Source: Acidobacteriota bacterium (GTDB taxonomy: Bacteria > Acidobacteriota > Vicinamibacteria > Vicinamibacterales > UBA2999). From it: 64,000 nt of DNA. Of the stretch, positions 8,092-16,258 are shown in pieces. The stretch spans positions 30,554 through 94,553 of the forward strand of contig CANKJK010000013.1 in assembly GCA_947482665.1 (NCBI GenBank), in the 5' to 3' direction. A model generated the notes under the pieces. The model was not told the origin of the DNA and made no database searches. It was given only the letters and a program-made list of their open reading frames with translations. How positions within the stretch are numbered: position 1 is the first letter of the stretch; the number at the start of each line of letters is the position of its first letter. The translations under genes and the position numbers were made by a program.

Positions 8092-10077
8092 GTGACCCCA
8101 GATTCCAGCGTCCCAGCCGCGAACACCTATCGCCGGGAGATCGACGGCCTGCGCGCCCTGGCCGTCCTGCCCGTCATCGGCTTCCATGCAGGTTTTCCGT
8201 TGTTTCGGGGTGGTTTCGTCGGCGTGGACGTGTTCTTCGTCATCAGCGGATATCTCATCACCTGCCTCATCCTGGCCGAGCAACAGGCAGGCCATTTCTC
8301 GCTCGCACGCTTCTACGAACGCCGGGCGCGGCGCATCCTCCCCGCGCTGTTCACGGTGCTGGCCGTCTCGTCCGGCATCGCGTGGTTCAGACTGCTCCCG
8401 TCGGACTTGAAGGCCTTCGCCGGCTCACTCACCGGCGTCGCCGGGTTCTACGCCAACTTCGTCTTCGCACGCGAAACCGGCTACTTCGACACGGCTGCGG
8501 AGTTGAAGCCGTTGCTCCACACGTGGAGCCTGGCTGTCGAAGAGCAGTTCTATCTGCTCTTCCCGGCGGTGCTCCTCCTCACGCGCCGCTGGGGGACCGT
8601 CTCTCGAGGGTGCTTGCTGGCTGCGCTGGGCCTGGCCAGCCTTGTCGCCGCGGAGCGCGGCGTGTACCGGCCGGCCGAGGCCGTGTTCTTACTCCAGACC
8701 CGATCGTGGGCGGTGATGATCGGCGCCCTGGCCGCGTTCTACGACCGCCATCGGACGCCGGCCGTCTCACCAGGGTCCGCCCAGCTGGCGAGCGCTCTCG
8801 GACTCGCGCTCGTCCTGCTGCCCGTGTTCACATTCAGCCGGCACACACCGTTTCCAGGGCTCTACGGACTCGTGCCCACCGTCGGCGCGGCGTTGTTGCT
8901 GCTGTTTGCGACGCCTGGAACAGTGGTAGGCGCAGCATTGTCGAGCGCACCGCTCGCAGGCCTCGGCCTCATCAGCTACGGCGCGTATCTGTGGCACCAG
9001 CCGCTCTTCGCGTTTGCCAGGCACAACACCCCTGCCCCGCCAGGCCCGGCGACGTTTCTCTGGCTGTCACTCGCCGCGCTTGTGCTCGCCTACGCGAGCT
9101 GGCGGTGGATTGAGCAGCCATTCCGGAGAAGTGCGCGCCTCAGGCGCGTGCATGTGGCGATCTTTGCCGTCACCGGCTCAGCGCTCTTCGCCGCCCTTGG
9201 AGCCATCGGCGTCGCCAACGAAGGCTTCGCCGCCTACTACATCGACCACCGGCTCTCGCCGGCGGACCGGGCGCTCTACCAGCTCGTGCGCGACCACACC
9301 AGCCGGCATCTCTCCGACGACATGGTCGACGACGGCGCTTGCCACTTCTGGGCCCAGGAGCCGACTCCCGCGTTCGAGGCGCGGTTCACCGGCTGCCGGG
9401 CACGCTTCGGGCCCGCGGTGATCGTCCTCGGCGACTCGCACGCCATGAACGTCTACAACCTCGTCGCGAAGGCGAACGTGGCGCCGTTCGTCGCCGGTGT
9501 GGCCAAACCCGGATGCCGGCCGCAGAACGACAACCCCGACTGCCACTACGGGGCGTTCGGCCGCTTCGTGAACCGGCACGCGGACGATATCCGTGTGGTC
9601 CTCTTCAACCAGAGCGGGTCGTATTTTCTCGAAGACCGCAACGGCGAGCTCGACACGCGCGAAGCGTTTGCGCCGAACGCGCCCTTCATCCTGCACGACG
9701 AGGGGATTACGGTGGCTGTGGATTACCTGAAGGCGCTAGCCAGACACGTGCCGACAGTCTGGCTCGGACCCTACACAGACGCCCGCGTGGACTTCCGCGA
9801 TCTCTCGTATCTCTCCCGCGGCCTTCACATGTCGGACGTGGCCCTCCGTCACTATGCCTTGCTCGAAGACGAACTGCAGCGCCGGGCACGGGCAGGCCGG
9901 TGGCCATTTCGGTATGTGTCCCTGCACGACCTCTTCAAGCCGTCCTCGGAGTTCGTCCGCGTCGGCGACTGCATCACCTTCCGCGACACCGACCACTTCA
10001 GCGCCTGCGGCGAAGACCTGCTTGCCCCGACCCTGAAGCGGGCCTGGGACGCGGGCCGCCTGGCGCCCTCCCGGTAG
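8092..10077 (+). CDS. OafA-type acyltransferase 3 with C-terminal SGNH domain
   Basis: This integral membrane O-acyltransferase probably acetylates a surface polysaccharide or lipid-linked sugar. Residues 12-365 are the acyltransferase-3 domain, with REIDGLRALAVLPV, the His of IGFHAG, GGFVGVDVFFVISGYLIT and FYERRARRILP, and about ten membrane helices. The rest (to 661) is an extracytoplasmic SGNH hydrolase-like domain. That domain has block I GDSHA near residue 447 and a late DTDHFSACG that supplies the Asp/His pair. The start is GTG, because no in-frame ATG precedes the conserved N-terminus. Confidence 0.92.
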   Translation: MTPDSSVPAANTYRREIDGLRALAVLPVIGFHAGFPLFRGGFVGVDVFFVISGYLITCLILAEQQAGHFSLARFYERRARRILPALFTVLAVSSGIAWFRLLPSDLKAFAGSLTGVAGFYANFVFARETGYFDTAAELKPLLHTWSLAVEEQFYLLFPAVLLLTRRWGTVSRGCLLAALGLASLVAAERGVYRPAEAVFLLQTRSWAVMIGALAAFYDRHRTPAVSPGSAQLASALGLALVLLPVFTFSRHTPFPGLYGLVPTVGAALLLLFATPGTVVGAALSSAPLAGLGLISYGAYLWHQPLFAFARHNTPAPPGPATFLWLSLAALVLAYASWRWIEQPFRRSARLRRVHVAIFAVTGSALFAALGAIGVANEGFAAYYIDHRLSPADRALYQLVRDHTSRHLSDDMVDDGACHFWAQEPTPAFEARFTGCRARFGPAVIVLGDSHAMNVYNLVAKANVAPFVAGVAKPGCRPQNDNPDCHYGAFGRFVNRHADDIRVVLFNQSGSYFLEDRNGELDTREAFAPNAPFILHDEGITVAVDYLKALARHVPTVWLGPYTDARVDFRDLSYLSRGLHMSDVALRHYALLEDELQRRARAGRWPFRYVSLHDLFKPSSEFVRVGDCITFRDTDHFSACGEDLLAPTLKRAWDAGRLAPSR

Positions 10078-10102
10078 CATCGCGCGGTGCCGCGCACGAT
10101 GC
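10077..10102 (+). terminator. GC-rich hairpin after the acyltransferase gene
   Basis: Directly after the stop codon, GCATCGCGCGG pairs imperfectly with CCGCGCACGATGC around a two-base loop. There is no run of T after it, so termination without Rho is uncertain. Confidence 0.35.
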
Positions 10103-10161
10103 CCGTGCTGCGCTCGTCCGCTCCCTCTGTCCGCGCCTGAGCACGCAGGGTGCGAGCCGCG

Positions 10162-10911
10162 TCAGGCCACATCCCCCGCCAGCACGCGCTTCCTGTGCGG
10201 CGCGGACAAATGCTCGATCGCATAGCGGAGCGTCGTCCGCGGCATGCGTGGGTAGTGGGTCTTGAGAAAACGCAGCAGGGCCGCACGGTCTCGAACACCG
10301 GCCTCACGCAGCATCCAGCCCACCGCCTTGTGCATCAGGTCATGCCGGTCGTCCAGCAGCAGGGCCGCTATCGTGAAGGCGTCGTCCGTATCGCCCTCGG
10401 CAATCCAGGCGTGGGTGGCCACCATGGCGATGCGCCGTTCCCAGAGATTCCCCGACCGTGCCAACCGCAACACCGGCCCGCGGTTTCGCGACAGCAGATG
10501 GACGCCCACGATGTAGCGGGCAGAGGTATCGACGAGATCCCAGTTGCTGATGCCTGCCGTGTGGTCCAGATAGAAGCGGTACACGCGCTCCCGGGATGCC
10601 GTGTCCCCTGATTCGTACTGCATCACGAGGATTTCGAGCGCCGTGAACCGATCCTCGTGGACAGGCGAGGCCAGGAGCCGTGCGGCCTCCGCCAAGGGTA
10701 AGGCACGAAATGTCCGGGCCACCGCGCGCTGGGCGGGCACCGTCAGACCCAGAAAGCGGTCGCCCTCGCCGTATTCACCAGGGCCGGTCTTGAAGAACCG
10801 CGCGGCGCCGGCTGCCCGCACCGGATCGGCCTGCGCACGAAGCCGCGCCTGCACGGCACGCGCGGTCAGCGACACCGCTTGTGCGGCACGAAGCGAACGG
10901 GAGGTCGTCAT
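10162..10911 (-). CDS. AlkD-like DNA alkylation repair protein
   Basis: This HEAT-like repeat DNA glycosylase family removes bulky or positively charged alkylated bases. The 249-residue protein is all helical. It contains FFKTGPGEYGEGDRFLGLTVP near residue 40 and GISNWDLVDTSA near 130, where the family's Trp and catalytic Asp lie. NLWERRIAMVAT and DLMHKAVGWMLREAG follow in later repeats. These match the AlkD pattern well. It has no signal peptide and starts with ATG. Confidence 0.88.
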   Translation of the reverse strand: MTTSRSLRAAQAVSLTARAVQARLRAQADPVRAAGAARFFKTGPGEYGEGDRFLGLTVPAQRAVARTFRALPLAEAARLLASPVHEDRFTALEILVMQYESGDTASRERVYRFYLDHTAGISNWDLVDTSARYIVGVHLLSRNRGPVLRLARSGNLWERRIAMVATHAWIAEGDTDDAFTIAALLLDDRHDLMHKAVGWMLREAGVRDRAALLRFLKTHYPRMPRTTLRYAIEHLSAPHRKRVLAGDVA

Positions 10912-10935
10912 GCGCCGGAGTCTACCTGGGCGTCC

Positions 10936-11182
10936 TCACGGCTGCAGGTCCTGCCAGGGCTGGTAGGTGTCGGCCTTGTGACAGAAGCGGGTGACCTCCT
11001 GCCAGACCCTACGGGCGCCGGACGCGGCCGGATTGCGGACGACACCGCCGAATGCGGCACGTGTCGGAGGGTCTGATCGACGATCCGCCGGTCCTCGGGC
11101 TCACGCTCAGGGCCCACGCGCGGTTGTTGCAGGTCGCGGCGACGCGCTCGTGCGTCGAGCGGGTCTCGCCTGTCTCGCTCAT
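10936..11182 (-). pseudogene. Probable decayed small gene with two frameshifts
   Basis: The 301-base gap between the DinB-like gene and alkD has no intact gene but looks coding. An ATG at 11182 has a good ribosome-binding site (GGGGGAG) and opens MSETGETRSTHERVAATCNN, then RAWALS. A second frame continues EREPEDRRIVDQTLRH. A third frame carries RNPAASGARRVWQEVTRF and then CHKADTYQPWQDLQP before a stop at 10936. Joined, these would make a charged protein of about 95 residues. No single frame has both the start and the end, so it is either a frameshifted relic or a sequencing error. The family is not recognised. Confidence 0.35.
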
Positions 11183-11212
11183 GGTGCTCCCCCAAGCGGC
11201 CGACGGGCTTTC

Positions 11213-11674
11213 TCAGGCGCCGAATTGCCGCAAGTGATGGTCCATGTGGCCGTATCCCCAGAGCAGCCACTCGTCCCGGCTCATGGCACCAAACGAGGGA
11301 TGCGGCACGCACGTGGCCTCAGGCTCGAGAAACCGATCGAAGAGGGCGAGGAGCCGCGTGCGGTCCGACTCAAGATCGCCGGGCCGCGTGCCCTGTTCCT
11401 TCGGGTTGACCTCCGGCCGGGTCGGCACACCGTGCGGCCACGGAAGCGACGTATGCAAGGCAATCCACTTGACCACCGTCCTCGAGAGCCAGGACTCGAC
11501 CGAAGAATTGGGGCGCAGACCAAGGACGGCCTCAAAGGAGTCGGCGAGATGGCAGATCATCTCGTGCGCGGTCATCGTGCCCCAGTGGCGTGCGCTCCCG
11601 GCCTGCACGGCCGCCAGCCGCTGCCGAAGCTCGTCGACCCGTGTGCGGTCCCGCAGCGAGTGGTGCGGATACAT
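11213..11674 (-). CDS. DinB-like protein (DUF1569 type)
   Basis: The 153-residue protein is a four-helix bundle of the DinB/YfiT superfamily, whose members bind a divalent metal through three His residues and often act as thiol-dependent transferases. Visible motifs are HWGTMTAHEMICHLADS (about 30-46), HPSFGAMSRDEWLLWGYGH and DHHLRQFG at the C-terminus, which supply the His ligands. It begins nine bases after the DUF523 gene stop and is probably co-transcribed with it. The substrate is unknown. Confidence 0.8.
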   Translation of the reverse strand: MYPHHSLRDRTRVDELRQRLAAVQAGSARHWGTMTAHEMICHLADSFEAVLGLRPNSSVESWLSRTVVKWIALHTSLPWPHGVPTRPEVNPKEQGTRPGDLESDRTRLLALFDRFLEPEATCVPHPSFGAMSRDEWLLWGYGHMDHHLRQFGA

Positions 11675-11683
11675 GAACGGATT

Positions 11684-12211
11684 CTACCGAACGCGACGGG
11701 CCCGTACTGCGGCCAGAAACGCCTCACGCGCGACAACCCGCTCGAGCTCGCTTTCCTCGACCATCGGAATGTCGGGCAGGGCCGTCGCGACCGCTTGCGC
11801 AAAGAGGCCCCGGCCCGACAGGCGCAGGGTCCCGCTGTGCACCGGCACACCGCCGGCGCCGCAGCTGGGAGATCCAGCTTTCAGCACGACGCCGCTGATC
11901 CCGGCGGCCGCCCACTTCCCCGCATGCCGTGCCGCCCAGTCGTGCATCCGGGTCGTCCACGATGTGCCGGTCTCGACGCCCACGAGCCGCACGCGATGCG
12001 CGCCCGACGGCACGCCGTTCGGGGAGACCTGCAGTTCAAGCAGCTCGCGCGGCGTCGGCATCCCGATTTCCACCTCGGGACAGATCGGCCAGAGCTCGAC
12101 GCGGGCTCCAAGCCACGCCACCAGGTCGGCGGCGTCGACGACGGCGCCGTCATGGCGCACCGGGTCGCCCAGGAGACACCGCGAGATCCCGATCCGGAGG
12201 TCTTCGCGCAT
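11684..12211 (-). CDS. DUF523 (YbbK-like) protein
   Basis: The 175-residue cytosolic protein opens with IGISRCLLGDPVRHDG, the signature of DUF523. It has WPICPEVEIGMPTPRE in the middle and LKAGSPSCG near residue 118, all with conserved Cys residues. The family probably binds a cofactor or metal through these cysteines, but its reaction is not established. The ATG of MREDLRIGIS is chosen. It is divergent from the YajQ gene with 37 bases between the starts. Confidence 0.85.
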   Translation of the reverse strand: MREDLRIGISRCLLGDPVRHDGAVVDAADLVAWLGARVELWPICPEVEIGMPTPRELLELQVSPNGVPSGAHRVRLVGVETGTSWTTRMHDWAARHAGKWAAAGISGVVLKAGSPSCGAGGVPVHSGTLRLSGRGLFAQAVATALPDIPMVEESELERVVAREAFLAAVRARRVR

Positions 12212-12248
12212 CGCGGGCCCATCATGCCTTGAACTAGAATCGCGTGCC

Positions 12249-12752
12249 ATGGCCTCTGCGTGTTCGTTTGACATCACCTCCAACGTCGATCTCCAGGAAG
12301 TGGACAACGCACTGAACCAGGCCCGCAAGGAACTGGCCCAGCGTTACGACTTCAAGGGGTCGAAGGCATCCATCGAATTCGACGCCAAGGAATCCAAGAT
12401 GACCCTGGTGGCCGACGACAACTTCAAGCTGACCGCGCTCTGGGAAATCGTCCAGACGCGGCTCGTCCGCCGGAATGTGCCCACCCAGAACCTGACCCGC
12501 GGCACCGCCATACCCGCGGCCAACAGCACGGTCCGCCAGGAGGTCACGCTGCAGCAGGGCGTGTCCTCGGATGCGGCACGGGAGATCGTGAAGTTCCTGA
12601 AGGAGAGCGGGCTCAAGAAGGTACAGGCCTCGATTCAAGGCGACCAGCTGCGGGTGACGTCCAACTCCAAGGACGATCTGCAGGAGGCGATGCGGGTGCT
12701 CCGCGGCAAGGAATTCGGCGTCGCCCTGCAGTTCGGCAACTACCGCGGCTGA
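12249..12752 (+). CDS. YajQ-family nucleotide-binding protein
   Basis: The 167-residue protein matches the YajQ family along its whole length. Its features are FDITSNVDLQEVDNALNQAR, RYDFKGSKASIEFD, a central RGTAIPAANSTVRQEVTLQQG and a final GKEFGVALQFGNYRG. YajQ proteins have two ferredoxin-like folds; some bind cyclic di-GMP and others nucleic acid. The role here cannot be told from sequence. It stands alone and ends at a strong bidirectional hairpin. Confidence 0.95.
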   Translation: MASACSFDITSNVDLQEVDNALNQARKELAQRYDFKGSKASIEFDAKESKMTLVADDNFKLTALWEIVQTRLVRRNVPTQNLTRGTAIPAANSTVRQEVTLQQGVSSDAAREIVKFLKESGLKKVQASIQGDQLRVTSNSKDDLQEAMRVLRGKEFGVALQFGNYRG

Positions 12753-12766
12753 GGCGACCCAAATAG

Positions 12767-12812
12767 AGACGCCTGCACGGCCTGGCCGGAGCCGGTTGCC
12801 GCGCAGGCGTCT
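12767..12812. terminator. Bidirectional hairpin between convergent genes
   Basis: A perfect 10-bp inverted repeat (AGACGCCTGC and GCAGGCGTCT, 12767-12776 and 12803-12812) encloses a 26-base loop that can fold further. It lies between the convergent yajQ and Spy-like genes and probably ends both transcripts. Confidence 0.7.
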
Positions 12813-12832
12813 GTCGACGAGCGGGAACGGGC

Positions 12833-13450
12833 CTACTGCGGGGGCGGAGGCTGCCGGCGCGCGCCGCGGCGATCCTGCATCTGCTTCCGGAAGTCCGTCC
12901 GCTCCGCCTGCTTCGAGGCGCGCTCGGCTTCGAGCTGCTTCGCCTTCGTCTGCTGCTCAGGTGTCAGCAGCGCCCACACTTCGTTCCGGACACGCGCGCG
13001 CAACAGGCCCGCGTCCGTCGTCGCCGCGGCAAGCGCCTCTGCGCTGGCGCGAATCCCGTTCTCGTCGGCCGGGATCGCCATCACCGCCTTCTGCTGGGCG
13101 TCGTGCGCCACCTTCAGCTTCTGGCCCGCGGCCTCCATCTCCGGCCGGTGTCGCTGCATCACGTCCTTGACCTGGTCCATCTGCGTCTCGGACAGACCAA
13201 GGCGCGGCAGGGGAAACATCGGCCCGCCCATCATCCCGATGGGCCCATCGGGCCCCCCGGGGCCGTGCCCCATCGGTCCGCCGGGGCCACCTGGGCCACC
13301 TGGGCCGCCCGGACCACCTGGTCCTCCGGGACCGAACCCGCGCCGACCAGGGCCGCCGGGACCCTGCGCCAGCATGCCAGCGCCGAGAGCCAGCACCAGG
13401 GCAGCTGCCGCGCCCCCCACCACCATCCGTCTGCGAATCACTCGTGTCAT
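12833..13450 (-). CDS. Spy/CpxP-like periplasmic protein with collagen-like segment
   Basis: The roughly 205-residue protein has an N-terminal signal sequence (RVIRRRMVVGGAAAALVLALG), then about 45 residues of GPGGPGG repeats. A helical domain follows with LGLSETQMDQVKDVMQRHRP and LLTPEQQTKAKQLEAERA; the LTxxQ motif is typical of Spy/CpxP chaperones that sense metal or envelope stress. It is the last gene of the operon that begins with the efflux adaptor. An ATG four codons upstream (13462) is an alternative start; the chosen one has GGGG ten bases before it. Confidence 0.75.
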   Translation of the reverse strand: MTRVIRRRMVVGGAAAALVLALGAGMLAQGPGGPGRRGFGPGGPGGPGGPGGPGGPGGPMGHGPGGPDGPIGMMGGPMFPLPRLGLSETQMDQVKDVMQRHRPEMEAAGQKLKVAHDAQQKAVMAIPADENGIRASAEALAAATTDAGLLRARVRNEVWALLTPEQQTKAKQLEAERASKQAERTDFRKQMQDRRGARRQPPPPQ

Positions 13451-13558
13451 GTCGTGCCCCATTCGAAGCTACGGCTTGAGTGCCGCCGCTCTACTGCATT
13501 CGACGCGATCTTCGTGGCGCCCCACGGTCGGAGTCGTGAAGAAACTGTGACGACCGGC

Positions 13559-14266
13559 CTATCTGCGGCCGAAGGTCACCGTGCTCAACTGCTTGCCCCG
13601 TGGCGTCTCGAGCGTGACGGTCACCGTCATCGTGTTCGGATCCGCCCCCAGTGTCCTGACCTCGCGGCTCTTCATCGTCATCTTCCCGCGCGGCGTCTCC
13701 ATCGCGGTCGACAACTCCGTGACCAGGGCCACGCCTTCCCAGCGCGACTTGCTTGAGGACGCCCCGCCGCCCAGGCCTTCGTGTTTCACCTCGGAACCAT
13801 CCAGCGCGTAGCTCCCCATGGCCGTGACACCCTCGCCTTCACGCGTCACGATCAGAAACTCCGGAGACTGTTTGATGGTGACGACTTCGCCGACGTGATA
13901 CATCGGTCCCGGTCCGGGCCGGCCGGTTGGCCGGCCGCCATCGGCTCGCTCACCGCCGCCCGGGCCTCGACCACCGCCTCCGCCACGGCGCCCTCCGCCA
14001 AATCCACCACCGCCTCCGGGCCCGCCGAATCCACCGCCGGCACCGGGGCCACCGGGCCCGCCACGCCGTCCGCCGCCACCGGGTGGCCCATCTATCCCGT
14101 CCGGACCATCGGGCGCGCCGCCGCCCGCGTGATCCACCTTCTCGACCACCCAGGTACCGGAGAAGTCCGGGTGGGCCTGCGCCGCCGCCAACCGCACCAG
14201 CAGTGCGACGGCCACAGCCGCGAGCACCACGGTCACACCCCTCCGCATCATCACTCTGCTATTCAT
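13559..14266 (-). CDS. Secreted Gly-rich protein of unknown function
   Basis: The 235-residue protein has a signal peptide ending near LAAAQA and then HPDFSGTWVVEK, a start shared by many acidobacterial secreted lipocalin-like proteins. About 70 residues of Gly/Pro/Arg low complexity follow (about 48-120). The C-terminal beta-rich domain includes TIKQSPEFLIVTREGEG, ETPRGKMTMKSREVRT and LETPRGKQLSTVTF. The start overlaps the upstream permease gene by eight bases. It probably acts in the envelope with the MacAB-like pump, but its role is unknown. Confidence 0.7.
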   Translation of the reverse strand: MNSRVMMRRGVTVVLAAVAVALLVRLAAAQAHPDFSGTWVVEKVDHAGGGAPDGPDGIDGPPGGGGRRGGPGGPGAGGGFGGPGGGGGFGGGRRGGGGGRGPGGGERADGGRPTGRPGPGPMYHVGEVVTIKQSPEFLIVTREGEGVTAMGSYALDGSEVKHEGLGGGASSSKSRWEGVALVTELSTAMETPRGKMTMKSREVRTLGADPNTMTVTVTLETPRGKQLSTVTFGRR

Positions 14267-15476
14267 AACGAAGCGCCTCGATAGGATTCATCGCCGCCGC
14301 CTTGCGCGCCGGATAGAAACCGAAGAACACACCAATGGCCGCCGAGAAGGCGAAGGACAGCAACACCGCATTGCTGGAGACGACCGTGGGCCACCCAAAC
14401 ACACGGCCGATCCCATAGGACGCCCCGATTCCGATCGCCAGTCCGATGGCGCCACCCGCAAGACTGAGCACGACGGCCTCGACGAGGAACTGCATCAGCA
14501 CATCGATATCCCTGGCGCCCAGTGAGAGACGGAGCCCGATCTCCCGCGTCCGCTCGGTCACCGATACCAGCATGATGTTCATGATGCCGATGCCGCCGAC
14601 CACGAGCGACACGGCCGCGATGCCGGCAAGCAGCCCCGTCATCGTGTCGGTCGTCGAGGTCAGCATGCTGGTCATCTCATCCTGCGTGCGGACGTTGAAG
14701 TCGTCCTGGTCGCCATTGAGCTTGTGGCGAATCCTGAGCAGGGCTGTAATGCTTGCCTGGACCCGCGCGAGCGGCACACCGTCCTCCGCCTGGATCACCA
14801 TGTTTTGAATGTGCTGGATCCCCTGCAGCTTCTTCTGCGCGGTGGTGTACGGAATGAAGACGGTATCGTCCTGGTCCTGGCCCATGGCGGCCTGCCCCTT
14901 CTTGCCGAGCACGCCAATCACCTTGAACGGCTGGTTTTTGATCCGGATCTGCGACCCGGTCGGGTCCGTTCCCGGGCCAAACAGCTGATCGCGGACCACC
15001 GACCCCAGCACGGCCACCTTCGCGGCACTGCGCACGTCCTGCTCGGTGAAGAATCCACCCCGCTCCGCGGGCCAGCTCCGGATGAGCGGCAGCTCGTCCC
15101 CTGTTCCCTGGATCTGCGTGCCCCAGTTGCTGGTATCGGAAATCACCTGCGAGCGCAGGTTCACGCCCGGCGAGAGGTATCGAATCCCCGCCACCTCCTT
15201 GCGCACCGCTTCGGCGTCCTCCACGCGGAGGGTGGTCGTGTTGCCGATGCCCATGCGCACGGGCCCCGCAGGACCGGAGCCTGCATTCACATTGATGATG
15301 TTCGAGCCGGCACTCTTGATGTTGGTCTCGATCTGGGCGCGCGCGCCGTTGCCGATCGCCACCATGACGATGACGGCCGAGACGCCGATGATCATCCCGA
15401 GGGCGGTCAGCGCCGTCCGCATCGCATTGCGCCTGAGCGCCTTGAGGGCGATAAGAAACGTCATGAAGATGGACAT
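14259..15476 (-). CDS. MacB-like ABC transporter permease
   Basis: The roughly 405-residue protein has the MacB/FtsX topology: one N-terminal helix (MIIGVSAVIVMVAIG, near 30-45), a large periplasmic domain to about 280, and three C-terminal helices. The family signature GGIGIMNIMLVSVTERTREI is followed by RLSLGARDIDVLMQFL and the end AAAMNPIEALRYE. It has no fused ATPase domain. With the ATPase and the adaptor it would move a substrate from the periplasm outward. A GTG two codons upstream (15482) is an alternative start. Confidence 0.93.
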   Translation of the reverse strand: MSIFMTFLIALKALRRNAMRTALTALGMIIGVSAVIVMVAIGNGARAQIETNIKSAGSNIINVNAGSGPAGPVRMGIGNTTTLRVEDAEAVRKEVAGIRYLSPGVNLRSQVISDTSNWGTQIQGTGDELPLIRSWPAERGGFFTEQDVRSAAKVAVLGSVVRDQLFGPGTDPTGSQIRIKNQPFKVIGVLGKKGQAAMGQDQDDTVFIPYTTAQKKLQGIQHIQNMVIQAEDGVPLARVQASITALLRIRHKLNGDQDDFNVRTQDEMTSMLTSTTDTMTGLLAGIAAVSLVVGGIGIMNIMLVSVTERTREIGLRLSLGARDIDVLMQFLVEAVVLSLAGGAIGLAIGIGASYGIGRVFGWPTVVSSNAVLLSFAFSAAIGVFFGFYPARKAAAMNPIEALRYE

Positions 15477-15487
15477 GGACACCTCAG

Positions 15488-16258
15488 TCAGGCAGAGCGT
15501 TCGTCTTCGTCTGTAGGGCGTTCGGCGTCCAGCGCGGCCAATTCGGTCGTCGCGTCCCGTCGCGTCGTCACCGGGTTGTCAGACCGCACGCGGCCGTCGC
15601 GGAAGGCCACAATGCGCGTGGCGTATTCGGCAATATCGTGCTCGTGCGTGACCAGCACGACGGTGATGCCCTGCTCGGCATTCAGCTTCTGGAAGATGCC
15701 CATGACCTCGATGCTCGTGCGGGTATCGAGATTGCCCGTCGGTTCATCGGCGAGCAGGATCTTCGGCTGGTTCACCAGCGCCCGGGCAATCGCCACGCGC
15801 TGCTGCTGGCCGCCCGACAGCTGATTCGGGTGATGATCCGCGCGGCTGCCGAGGCCCACGGCCTCAAGCGCCGCCCGCGCACGGGCCTTGCGCTCCTTCG
15901 CCTTCACCTTGCTATAGAGCATCGGCAGCTCCACGTTCTCGAGGGCGGAGGTCCGCGAGAGCAGATTGAAGCCCTGGAACACGAAGCCAATCTGATCGTT
16001 GCGCACGCGCGACAGGGCGTGCGCGGAGAGCGTCGAGACATCGCGCCCGTTCAGCAGATACCGCCCGCTGCTCGGCCTGTCGAGACACCCGAGCATATGC
16101 ATGAACGTCGACTTGCCTGACCCTGATGGACCGGTGAGGGCGACGAATTCTCCCGGGTTCATCTGCAAGGCCACGCCGCGCAGCGCATGCACGTCGACCT
16201 CACCGACGTGGTACGTCTTGACCACGTCCGTCACGACGATGACAGGCTCAGTGCTCAC
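15488..16258 (-). CDS. MacB/LolD-type ABC transporter ATP-binding protein
   Basis: The 256-residue ATPase has Walker A GPSGSGKST near residue 42, the signature LSGGQQQRVAIARALV, Walker B ILLADEPTGNLD and the H-loop VTHEHD. This is the MacB/LolD subclass. The GTG start overlaps the adaptor stop as GTGA, and the stop lies just before the permease. The three genes together form one pump operon. Confidence 0.95.
   Translation of the reverse strand: MSTEPVIVVTDVVKTYHVGEVDVHALRGVALQMNPGEFVALTGPSGSGKSTFMHMLGCLDRPSSGRYLLNGRDVSTLSAHALSRVRNDQIGFVFQGFNLLSRTSALENVELPMLYSKVKAKERKARARAALEAVGLGSRADHHPNQLSGGQQQRVAIARALVNQPKILLADEPTGNLDTRTSIEVMGIFQKLNAEQGITVVLVTHEHDIAEYATRIVAFRDGRVRSDNPVTTRRDATTELAALDAERPTDEDERSA

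Noticed and set aside
13200..13360. Assembly artefact in the GPGGPGG-coding tract
   Set aside because: The reading frame stays open on both sides, codons vary along the tract, and related tracts occur in neighbouring genes.
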